DNA of 5,268 nt from Verrucomicrobiales bacterium (GTDB lineage: Bacteria > Verrucomicrobiota > Verrucomicrobiia > Limisphaerales > JAFMIX01). Of this stretch, positions 1 through 5,268 are shown piece after piece (position 1 is the stretch's first letter; each line of letters opens with the position of its first letter). The position numbers were made by a program, and so were the translations under genes. The DNA lies in the NCBI GenBank assembly GCA_017853785.1, contig JAFMIX010000164.1, forward strand, positions 1-5,268, given 5' to 3'. Below the pieces are notes generated by a model. That model searched no databases, had not been told where the DNA came from, and worked only from the letters and a program-made list of their open reading frames with translations.

Positions 1-683
1 CCGTCGGCGCTGACGGTGACGCCGCTCCAGAGGTTGTTTGCGATGCCGGTGTTCTGCCAGTCGCCCCCGCCGTTGGTGGACGTGTGGATGCCGCCGGAAT
101 ATTCCACCGCCACGAGTTTGTCGCCCGCCGCCGCGGAGGCAACGGTGTTCCAGAAGCCGACCGGCGCGCCGGTGCGCTGCCACGTGGCGCCGTAATTGGT
201 GGAGGTGAAGATGCCGGAAGTGGCGGCGGTGTTGCCGCTGGAAACGGCGACGAGTTTATTGCCCGCCGCCGAGGCCGCGATGGAAGTCCAGTATTGTCCC
301 GGCGCGCTGGTCAACTGCCACGCCGCGCCAGAGTTGGTGGAAACATAGATGCGGCCCGTGGGCGCGGAGGAGTTGAAGACGCACGCGGCGATCACGCGGC
401 CATCGGCGGACGCGGCGACGGTGAACCAGTTCAGCACTGGCGCAGGGGTGAGCTGCCAGGAATTGCCGAGGTTGGTGGAGGAATAAATTCCGCCGCCGTA
501 GACGGCGGCGACAAGCGGGCCGCCGCCGGCGGGCACGGCGAGGGAATACCAGTTCGCGTTGGTGGGCGCATTGGCGAGCGTCCAAGCCGACTGCGCCTGC
601 GCCGACGAAAGCCCACCGCCGATGACCGCCAGCAGCGGCCCCAGCAAGACCCGCCGGCTGCGTCTGGGAAAAATCGCCAGCAT
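1..683 (-). CDS. Exported Asp-box (BNR) repeat beta-propeller protein, 3' end outside window
   Basis: My reading of this frame gives 227 codons plus two bases with no stop, so the gene continues past the left edge. The ATG lies 13 nt after the secretin stop. Residues 1-30 look like a signal peptide: a basic start with S9-R10-R11-V-L-L (close to the Tat consensus), a hydrophobic stretch 12-25, and an AQA-type cleavage site near residue 30. The mature part is built of about 40-46-residue units, each with an aromatic W-x-x-(V/I/L)-A start, a beta-rich core and an Asp-box S-T-N-x-G-x-x-W. The boxes lie at residues 69-76, 115-122, 161-168 and 202-209, and a fifth unit begins near 215. Asp-boxes mark bladed beta-propellers such as sialidases, sortilin/Vps10 and YCF48-like proteins. 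No sialidase catalytic residues can be assigned, so I claim no enzyme activity. The start has only a weak GGAC-like upstream sequence, so it may depend on readthrough from the secretin gene. Family call firm; function unknown. Confidence 0.85.
   Translation of the reverse strand, partial: MLAIFPRRSRRVLLGPLLAVIGGGLSSAQAQSAWTLANAPTNANWYSLAVPAGGGPLVAAVYGGGIYSSTNLGNSWQLTPAPVLNWFTVAASADGRVIAACVFNSSAPTGRIYVSTNSGAAWQLTSAPGQYWTSIAASAAGNKLVAVSSGNTAATSGIFTSTNYGATWQRTGAPVGFWNTVASAAAGDKLVAVEYSGGIHTSTNGGGDWQNTGIANNLWSGVTVSAD
42..563 (-). repeat. Four tandem Asp-box repeat units
   Basis: Four consecutive protein-level repeats lie inside the exported protein: roughly 438-563, 300-437, 162-299 and 42-161, or 42, 46, 46 and 40 residues. 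Each ends in S-T-N-x-G-x-x-W-Q followed by T and usually A-P. The Asp-box codons lie at 456-479, 318-341, 180-203 and 57-80. Tryptophan-to-tryptophan spacing is 46, 46 and 41 residues. DNA identity between units is partial, so these are diverged domain repeats rather than a recent tandem duplication. Confidence 0.85.
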
Positions 684-696
684 AAACGTCCGCGCG

Positions 697-3216
697 TTAG
701 GGCTTGGGCTCCTCCAACTCGGCCGCGAGGGCGGCGGCCTTGGCTTTGGCCTCGGCTTCCCGGGCGTCGGCGCGGGCCGCTGCTTTATCGGAGGCTTCGA
801 TGGCTTTCTTGTCGTCGGGATTGATTTTTTCCAGCCGGTTGGCGCGCTTCAGCAGCTTTTGGTCCTCCTTGTCGAACTCGGATTCGGCGAGCTTGAGGTT
901 GGGATGGCGGTCGCGCTGCACGGCGGTCTCGAGGGCGGCGGCCTGCGGTGTATCGAGCACGGTGGGGCGGATCATGACGAGCAATTCGCGGCGCTGGCCG
1001 GTGGTAGTGGTGCTGCGGAAGAGCGGGCCGAGCAACGGGAGGTCCTGGAGGAACGGCACGCCCGATTTGGCTTGGGCTTTCTGGTTCTGGATGAAGCCGC
1101 CCATGACAATCGTCTCGCCGTTGCGCACGGCGACCTTGGCGGTGGCGTTCTGGTCCTGGGTGATGGGCACGTCGTTGCCGTCAATCTTCACCGAGCCACC
1201 GACTTGCTGCACCTGCTGCTGGATGTCCATGACGACGAGGCCATCCGGGTTGATGAGCGGGGTGACATTGAGGGTGATGCCGATCTGCGATTGCTGGTAT
1301 TGCGAGCGCGAGCCGCCGCCGGAGTAGCCGTCATAGTAGGTGCCGGTGATGTAGGGGCGGGTTTCGCCGACGAAGATGCTCGCGGGCGCGTTCTGGGAGG
1401 TCTGGATGCTGGGGCGCGCGAGGACTTTGACGTTGTTCTTCCCGGCGAGCGCGGTGAGCGCCACGTTCCAGGTGGGGCCAATCTTGCCGAAGTAGGTGAG
1501 GCCGTCGCCGCTGGGGAAGTTGATGTTCGTGGCGGGGGAGAACGACTGGACGATGTTGGTGATGAAGCCGGTGCTGGCGCTGCCGGTGACGTTGGTGGTG
1601 AAGGTGCTCAAGAGATTATTCAGGAAGGCCTGGCCGGTGGTGAGCGAGCCGTTGTTGCCGAACGCGCCGCCGCCGACGGCATTGTCCTTTGACAACGGCG
1701 CCTGGCCGGCGCTGACGCCGAACTGGAAGTTGTCCGCCAGCGTCACGTCGAGGATGATGGATTCGATGAGCACCTGCGCGAGGACGACGTCGAGCTGGGA
1801 GATGATTTTCTTGATCATCTCCATGTCCTGCACCGAGGCGAAGACGAGGAGCGAGTTGGTGCGCTCGTCGGCGATGATCTTGTTCGGCCCGATGAGCTGG
1901 AAGTCGCCGCCGCCGCCGGTCGCGGCGCGGGAGATGATGCTGGAGAGCCGTTGCTGGAACGACGGCGTGGCCGTGCCGCCGGGGGTGACACCGGGCGAAC
2001 TGACGGGGGTGCGGTTGCCGAAGGTGCTGCCGCCCACGGTCTGCGGGCCGCCGGGGGCGCTGCCAAATCCGGTGCGCACGAAGGGGCTGGAGCGCCCGGT
2101 CACGCCGGCACCGGTGGTGGTGCCGCCGGTGGCGCTGCTGCCGATGGAGCCGCTGGCGCTGCCGCCGACGCTGTTGAGGGCGTTGGCCATGTCGGAGGCG
2201 AGGGCGTATTTGATGGGGATGACTTCGGAGACGAACTCGGAGGGCACGGCCACGTCGACCTTGGCGATGAGTTCCAGCATGCGCTTCACGTTTTCGGTGT
2301 AGTCGCGGATGATGAGGATGCCGTTGGCGTCGAGCGCGGTGATGTTGCCCTGGATTTTGGCGAAGGGCGCGAGCACGGGCATGACTTCGCTGGGTTTGGC
2401 GTAACGGATCTGGGCGACGTGGGTGATGTAGCCGCCGAGTTCGGGCAGGTCATCGCCGTGCTGGGAGTCGTTGATCTTGTCGGCGGCGGCGTTGGCTTCG
2501 GCGACGGGGACGGCTTTCACAAATTTTTCGCCGGTCTTGATCATGGCGATACCGTTCATGCCCAGCACGCTGTCGAGCGCCTGCAAGGCTTCGGTCTTGG
2601 TGAGTTCGGTCTGGGTCTTGATGGTGATGGCGGCGGCGGGCAACGTGGCGGGCCGGAGAATGGTGCGGTTGACGAGCTTGGCGTAGATCTCCAACACCTG
2701 CTCCAGCGGCGTGGCCTGGAACTGGATGGTGCCGGCGGGCAGGATGTCATCGGGATTGGCGGCGAGCAGCTTGGCGGCGCTGGCGGCGGTGGCGGCATCG
2801 CTGGTGAAGGTTGCGCCGGGCGCGGCAGGAACAGCGGGTGCGGCGGCGGGGGCCGCCGGGCTGGCGGGCCGGCGGGTGATGGCCCGCGAAGGGGCGGCGG
2901 GGACGGCGGTTTTAATTGCGGGGGCGGCAGGGGCGACTGGAGCCGCGCTGACGACGGGGGTTGCGGGGGCGACGGGCGCGGGCGGCGCGGGAGTGATCAC
3001 CGCCGGGGCGGCGGGCGGGACGATGTTGGTCGCGGGCGCGGCGGCAGGTTTGCTGACGGTGGCGGCAGGGGCGGCGGGCGCGGGCTGGGGCGCGGCGGCC
3101 GCGGCCTTGGCGGCGAGAGCGTCGCCTTCCGGCGTGCCGGGCAGGGGAAGAAATTGCGGACCCGCTTGCAGGCCGAAGCCGGCGAGCACGAGCAATAGGG
3201 CGAGGATGGTTTTCAC
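697..3216 (-). CDS. Secretin of the GspD/PilQ family (outer-membrane channel)
   Basis: An 839-aa outer-membrane channel subunit of a type II secretion or type IV pilus system. I chose the GTG at 3216. It begins a clear signal peptide (VKTILALLL to about residue 18) and sits 2 nt after the upstream stop; the frame stays open to 3909, but that part only shadows the two upstream genes. Order: Ala/Pro-rich spacer 33-135; N0 domain about 164-238 (FQATPLEQVLEIYAK start); one KH-like N repeat 263-323; a second N repeat 329-478, split by a Gly/Ser/Thr-rich insert at about 351-437 and resuming at IIADERTNSLLVF; secretin pore domain 479-756. The pore ends with the family signature V720-P-F-L-Q-D-L-P-L-L-G-P-L-F733, then RRELLVMIRPTVL. 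A charged, Ala/Lys/Glu-rich tail covers 757-839. There is no lipobox cysteine. Classical GspD has three N repeats after N0; I see two. The family is certain; GspD versus PilQ is not, though the N0 and ADERTN features favour the GspD type. No Shine-Dalgarno sequence precedes the GTG, so translation is probably coupled to the upstream gene. Confidence 0.95.
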   Translation of the reverse strand: MKTILALLLVLAGFGLQAGPQFLPLPGTPEGDALAAKAAAAAPQPAPAAPAATVSKPAAAPATNIVPPAAPAVITPAPPAPVAPATPVVSAAPVAPAAPAIKTAVPAAPSRAITRRPASPAAPAAAPAVPAAPGATFTSDAATAASAAKLLAANPDDILPAGTIQFQATPLEQVLEIYAKLVNRTILRPATLPAAAITIKTQTELTKTEALQALDSVLGMNGIAMIKTGEKFVKAVPVAEANAAADKINDSQHGDDLPELGGYITHVAQIRYAKPSEVMPVLAPFAKIQGNITALDANGILIIRDYTENVKRMLELIAKVDVAVPSEFVSEVIPIKYALASDMANALNSVGGSASGSIGSSATGGTTTGAGVTGRSSPFVRTGFGSAPGGPQTVGGSTFGNRTPVSSPGVTPGGTATPSFQQRLSSIISRAATGGGGDFQLIGPNKIIADERTNSLLVFASVQDMEMIKKIISQLDVVLAQVLIESIILDVTLADNFQFGVSAGQAPLSKDNAVGGGAFGNNGSLTTGQAFLNNLLSTFTTNVTGSASTGFITNIVQSFSPATNINFPSGDGLTYFGKIGPTWNVALTALAGKNNVKVLARPSIQTSQNAPASIFVGETRPYITGTYYDGYSGGGSRSQYQQSQIGITLNVTPLINPDGLVVMDIQQQVQQVGGSVKIDGNDVPITQDQNATAKVAVRNGETIVMGGFIQNQKAQAKSGVPFLQDLPLLGPLFRSTTTTGQRRELLVMIRPTVLDTPQAAALETAVQRDRHPNLKLAESEFDKEDQKLLKRANRLEKINPDDKKAIEASDKAAARADAREAEAKAKAAALAAELEEPKP
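1906..2166 (-). repeat. Gly/Ser/Thr-rich insert within the second N repeat of the secretin
   Basis: Residues 351-437 are rich in Gly, Ser, Thr and Pro and interrupt the KH-like fold between its first half (EVIPIKYALASDMANALNS) and second half (NKIIADERTNSLLVF). GspD proteins commonly carry a flexible loop at the equivalent place in their last N domain; about 87 residues is a long version. The segment 418-430 (PSFQQRLSSIISR) is less simple and may form a short helix. Confidence 0.75.
2815..3099 (-). repeat. Ala/Pro-rich low-complexity spacer in the secretin
   Basis: Residues 40-134 of the secretin are almost entirely Ala and Pro, with Val, Thr and a few Lys/Arg, in irregular PAAP and APAAPA patterns. 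They separate the signal peptide from the N0 domain. Such segments are usually extended, as in TonB. Irregular GCC/GCG/CCC coding makes this stretch GC-rich and slippage-prone. Confidence 0.8.
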
Positions 3217-3218
3217 GA

Positions 3219-3797
3219 TTACTTGGTGGTTGATTTGTGGGGCGCGCCTTTGGGGGCGGCGCTTTTCTGGTAGCTGGCGACGAGGTCGATGTTGCCGCTC
3301 AATTGCTGGCGCGGCGCGTTGGGCCGCAGCGAGAGGCCGCGGGCGCGGATGATGGAATCGCCGGAGCCAAGCTGGTAGAGGAAGTCCACGAGCTTCTCCT
3401 CGTCGGCCTGCACGGTGAAGGTCTGGCGTTGTTCGAGGAAGAAGGCGTTGGTGCCGGCGGACTGGCGGGAGATGCTGACGATGGTCACGCCGCTGACGGC
3501 GGCCTGGTTCTGGACGGTGCGGAGGAATTGGTTGGCCTGGTCGTCGTTGTTGCCGGCCGCGCCTTCGGATTCGAAGGCGGCGATTTTTTTCTGGTAGTCG
3601 CCGCGCTGGGCGATGGCGTTCTGGTAGGTGACGAGCGCCTGGCGGGCGGCTTCGAGGCGGTTTTTGGTTTCGGTCCAGTCTTTGAAGTGGGGCCAGACCC
3701 AGACGATGTTGATGACGAGGAAGAGGACGACGGCGACACCGACGACGAGGCGGCGCTCGAAGGGACGGAGGTTGAGTTTGTCCAGCGGATTGGTCAT
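3219..3797 (-). CDS. GspM/PilO-like inner-membrane assembly platform protein
   Basis: A 192-aa bitopic inner-membrane protein. Residues 1-15 are a short basic cytoplasmic tail and 16-36 a single membrane helix (LVVGVAVVLFLVINIVWVW). Residues 38-78 are a probable coiled coil (KNRLEAARQALVTYQNAIAQ region), and about 88-178 a periplasmic alpha/beta domain with the ferredoxin-like pattern of the GspM/PilO group (FLRTVQNQAAVSGVTI, then EEKLVDFLYQL). A Lys/Pro/Ser-rich tail ends the protein. GspM and PilO pair with GspL or PilN and connect the platform to the secretin. The start overlaps the upstream stop as ATGA and has a strong GGAGG seven bases upstream, so the start is well supported. The length is typical of small GspM/PilO proteins. 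The fold call comes from topology, pattern and operon position rather than a sharp motif; the subtype (possibly the 'T2SSM_b' group) is a guess. Confidence 0.85.
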   Translation of the reverse strand: MTNPLDKLNLRPFERRLVVGVAVVLFLVINIVWVWPHFKDWTETKNRLEAARQALVTYQNAIAQRGDYQKKIAAFESEGAAGNNDDQANQFLRTVQNQAAVSGVTIVSISRQSAGTNAFFLEQRQTFTVQADEEKLVDFLYQLGSGDSIIRARGLSLRPNAPRQQLSGNIDLVASYQKSAAPKGAPHKSTTK

Positions 3798-5236
3798 GGG
3801 AGTTCCTCCGCGCGGTTGACTTCGCAGGAGAAGCTCCAGGAAATGGTGTTGTTGGCGGGGTTCTGGCTGTAGCTGGGCGAATCCACGCGGGCGAAGAGGA
3901 TCTGCCCATCGGCCTCGGCCTTGCGCATGGCGGAGTTGAACTCGATGATGGCGGTGGCCTGATCGGAGCCGGCGGTGCCGGTGAGGGTGAGCTTCTTGCC
4001 GTCGCGGAAATCCAGGCCGTTGAGCGTGGCGCCTTCGGGGAGGAGTTTGGCGGTGACCTGCCAGCAGTTGAGGGCGGCGTATTTGAGGGCCTGCCGGTCT
4101 TTCAGGATCTCATAGCGGGCCTTGAGTTGGATGGCGTCGGTGTAGCTCTGGCCGAGTCCGGCTTTCTGGGTCTCCACGCCGCGCGTCTGGTAGGAGAGGA
4201 ATTGCAGGGCGACGAAGTAGATGAGCACGGCCACGCAATAGGTGCCGAGCACGGCCATCAGGCCGCGCAGCCAGAGGCGATCCACGAGTTGCTGGTGGTA
4301 GCGGGCGGCGTGTTCGGGCGGCAGGAGGTTCGCGGCGGGCTCGGATTGCACCGCCCGGCTGGCGGCGGCGGCGGCCAGTTGCCCGGGCGCGGGCGGGGCG
4401 ACGAGTTTCACCGGAGTTTCGAGCGCGGCTTGGAAGCGCGCCTGCCATTCCGCAGCGGCATCGCCGGCGACAACGAGGTGCCATTGCGGCGTGCCGCGCA
4501 GCCAACCTTCGAGTTCGCCGGCCCAGGTGAGTTGGACGAGTTGTTCGCGGAGGATTTCCGCGGCGGTTTTGGCGGCGGGCAAATGGATGAAGCCGAGGCT
4601 TTGCAACGTGCCGTCAAACCACCACGCGACGAGCGCGCTTTTATTTTCGGCGGCGAGATAGACCCACGCGGCCGCGGGCGCTTCGCTGTGGCGCGGCAAG
4701 CCATCGCCAGCCCCGGCTGTGTGCTGCAACTGGTCGAGCAACGGCACTTCGAGGCGGTCGGCGAGGAAGCCATCCTGTTCGAGCTGGCCGAGGAATTCCT
4801 CCACGGCCGAGCGCAGCACCATCACGACGATGATGGTCTGCAACGCCTCCTTGGGTTTTTCCCCTTCGATCGCGGCGGGGGCTTTTGCTGCCGCCGGGGC
4901 GGCCAATACATGGAGGCCCCAGACCATTTGCGTGACGGGGATGGGCGAAAGTTTCTCCAACTGGAACTCCACCATCGCGCGGGTTTCCGCGAGGTCGGCG
5001 GGCGGCAGGCGGACGACGCGGAGGAAGATGTGTTCGGCGGCGAGCCAGGCGACGTTCAGCTTGGGCTGCCATAGGGAGGTCCAGCTTTTGCCGACCAGGT
5101 TGTCCGGCAACGGCTGGCCGGCGGGGGTGGTCTGCTCGCGGTTGAGGGAGAGGGCGGCTTTGCGGGCGTCGAACTGCCAGACGCGGCGGGCGGACGCGCC
5201 GACCTGCAAAATATTGCATGAATGCCAGCGTGCCAT
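3794..5236 (-). CDS. GspL-like platform protein (PilM-like domain fused to PilN-like domain)
   Basis: A 480-aa inner-membrane platform protein. Residues 1 to about 280 resemble the actin-like cytoplasmic domain of GspL/PilM, including the typical segment MVEFQLEKLSPIPVTQMVW (89-106) that follows a P-P-A-D-L helix start. The phosphate-binding loop expected near the N-terminus (D-x-G-x-x in PilM) reads Q11-V-G-A-S-A here, so nucleotide binding is doubtful, as in GspL. An Ala/Pro linker (281-300) leads to N303-L-L-P306, matching the NLLP motif by which PilN contacts PilM. A membrane helix (about 322-347), a short coiled coil (350-385) and a periplasmic domain (386-475) follow, resembling PilN/GspL. 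In type II systems GspL recruits the ATPase GspE and binds GspM. The ATG at 5236 has AAGAGG five bases upstream. The gene ends in ATGA overlap with the GspM/PilO-like gene, so the two are probably translationally coupled. The fused layout equals GspL; sequence features recall both pilus proteins. Confidence 0.87.
   Translation of the reverse strand: MARWHSCNILQVGASARRVWQFDARKAALSLNREQTTPAGQPLPDNLVGKSWTSLWQPKLNVAWLAAEHIFLRVVRLPPADLAETRAMVEFQLEKLSPIPVTQMVWGLHVLAAPAAAKAPAAIEGEKPKEALQTIIVVMVLRSAVEEFLGQLEQDGFLADRLEVPLLDQLQHTAGAGDGLPRHSEAPAAAWVYLAAENKSALVAWWFDGTLQSLGFIHLPAAKTAAEILREQLVQLTWAGELEGWLRGTPQWHLVVAGDAAAEWQARFQAALETPVKLVAPPAPGQLAAAAASRAVQSEPAANLLPPEHAARYHQQLVDRLWLRGLMAVLGTYCVAVLIYFVALQFLSYQTRGVETQKAGLGQSYTDAIQLKARYEILKDRQALKYAALNCWQVTAKLLPEGATLNGLDFRDGKKLTLTGTAGSDQATAIIEFNSAMRKAEADGQILFARVDSPSYSQNPANNTISWSFSCEVNRAEELP
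3805..3809 (-). promoter_or_regulatory. Ribosome binding site of the GspM/PilO-like gene
   Basis: GGAGG on the minus strand, seven bases before the ATG at 3797 and inside the last codons of the upstream gene. It is the strongest Shine-Dalgarno sequence in the window and fixes the start. GGAG can pair with CTCC just before the ATG (four-base stem, three-base loop), which could slightly hide the site. Confidence 0.75.
4319..4330 (-). other. NLLP motif (PilN-type) at the domain junction
   Basis: The codons AAC CTC CTG CCG encode N303-L-L-P306, just before a basic/amphipathic segment and the membrane helix. In separate PilN proteins this motif sits at the extreme N-terminus and inserts into PilM. 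Finding it internally, right after a PilM-like domain, marks the junction of a PilM-PilN fusion. Confidence 0.7.
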
Positions 5237-5237
5237 A

Positions 5238-5268
5238 TCAGCCTCTTGTCCAGATCTCCGGCTTGCTG
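5238..5268 (-). CDS. Possible 3' tail of an upstream operon gene (partial)
   Basis: One minus-strand frame at the right edge reads S-K-P-E-I-W-T-R-G and then TGA at 5240-5238, leaving one base before the next ATG. Such tight spacing fits the rest of the operon. In type II secretion operons the gene before gspL is usually gspK, so a GspK-like minor pseudopilin is the first guess. Nine residues are too few to identify anything, and a TGA could occur by chance. Confidence 0.3.
   Translation of the reverse strand, partial: SKPEIWTRG
5242..5247 (-). promoter_or_regulatory. Ribosome binding site of the GspL-like gene
   Basis: AAGAGG on the minus strand, five bases before the ATG at 5236. It is a moderate Shine-Dalgarno match with good spacing and supports this ATG as the start. 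Confidence 0.6.

Noticed and set aside
684..696. Possible terminator between the secretin and the repeat protein
   Set aside because: Only 13 nt separate the genes, with no GC hairpin followed by a T run.
84..824. Plus-strand 246-codon Arg/Gly-rich open frame, and the minus-strand frame at 256-585
   Set aside because: Both overlap the Asp-box repeat gene, whose repeating S-T-N-x-G-x-x-W pattern proves the true frame. Their own apparent repetition is an echo of the real repeats.
559..1692. Plus-strand 377-codon open frame across the secretin 3' part and the junction
   Set aside because: It is antisense to two well-supported genes, Gly/Ala/Glu-rich without recognisable motifs, and has no plausible ribosome binding site context.
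2993..3000. GTGATCAC palindrome as an operator candidate
   Set aside because: An 8-bp palindrome inside the secretin coding sequence, isolated, with no promoter or repeat nearby; expected by chance.
1951..3198. Plus-strand 415-codon Gly/Asp/His-rich open frame
   Set aside because: It lies antisense to the secretin, with composition that is the complement of Ala/Pro and Gly/Ser codons. It has no domain pattern, and stops are rare simply because of high GC.
3217..3909. Upstream extension of the secretin reading frame toward 3909
   Set aside because: The extension is Arg/Pro-rich, overlaps the GspM/PilO-like gene and the end of the GspL-like gene in another frame, and precedes a clear signal peptide at the GTG at 3216.
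4127..5074. Plus-strand 315-codon open frame opposite the GspL-like gene
   Set aside because: Shadow frame in GC-rich DNA; no signal, membrane or family pattern, while the minus strand encodes a coherent domain protein.

Overview
The window reads as one co-directional operon fragment on the minus strand of a high-GC Gram-negative (diderm) bacterium. The secretin shows there is an outer membrane. The downstream protein is built of 'STNxGxxW' Asp-box repeats, a style I associate with Verrucomicrobiota, especially the Pedosphaera/Limisphaerales group. This phylum call is inference from protein style only; there is no rRNA or other marker gene here.

Layout in transcription order (right to left). 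(1) 5268-5238: a possible 3' tail of an upstream gene, ending 1 nt before the next start. (2) 5236-3794: a 480-aa inner-membrane platform protein with a GspL/PilM-like cytoplasmic domain, an 'NLLP' PilN-type motif, one membrane helix and a PilN-like periplasmic domain. (3) 3797-3219: a 192-aa GspM/PilO-like bitopic protein, overlapping the previous gene by ATGA. (4) 3216-697: an 839-aa GspD/PilQ-family secretin with a GTG start 2 nt after the previous stop. (5) 683-1, running off the left edge: an exported Asp-box (BNR) repeat protein starting 13 nt after the secretin stop. There is no intergenic space over 13 nt, so no terminator or obvious internal promoter is expected or seen.

Together genes 2-4 form the envelope-spanning core of a type II secretion or type IV pilus machine: the L/N-like and M/O-like proteins form the inner-membrane assembly platform and the secretin is the outer-membrane channel. 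The order matches pilM-N-O-P-Q with M and N fused and with no pilP, or equally gspL-M next to gspD with no gspC. ATPase, platform (GspF/PilC) and pilin genes are not in the window. The fifth gene is the least ordinary part: a repeat-propeller exported protein in the same transcription unit, which could be a substrate or surface partner of the machine.

The plus strand carries many long open frames, but they are antisense shadows of these GC-rich genes. I found no RNA genes, mobile elements, CRISPR arrays or origins.
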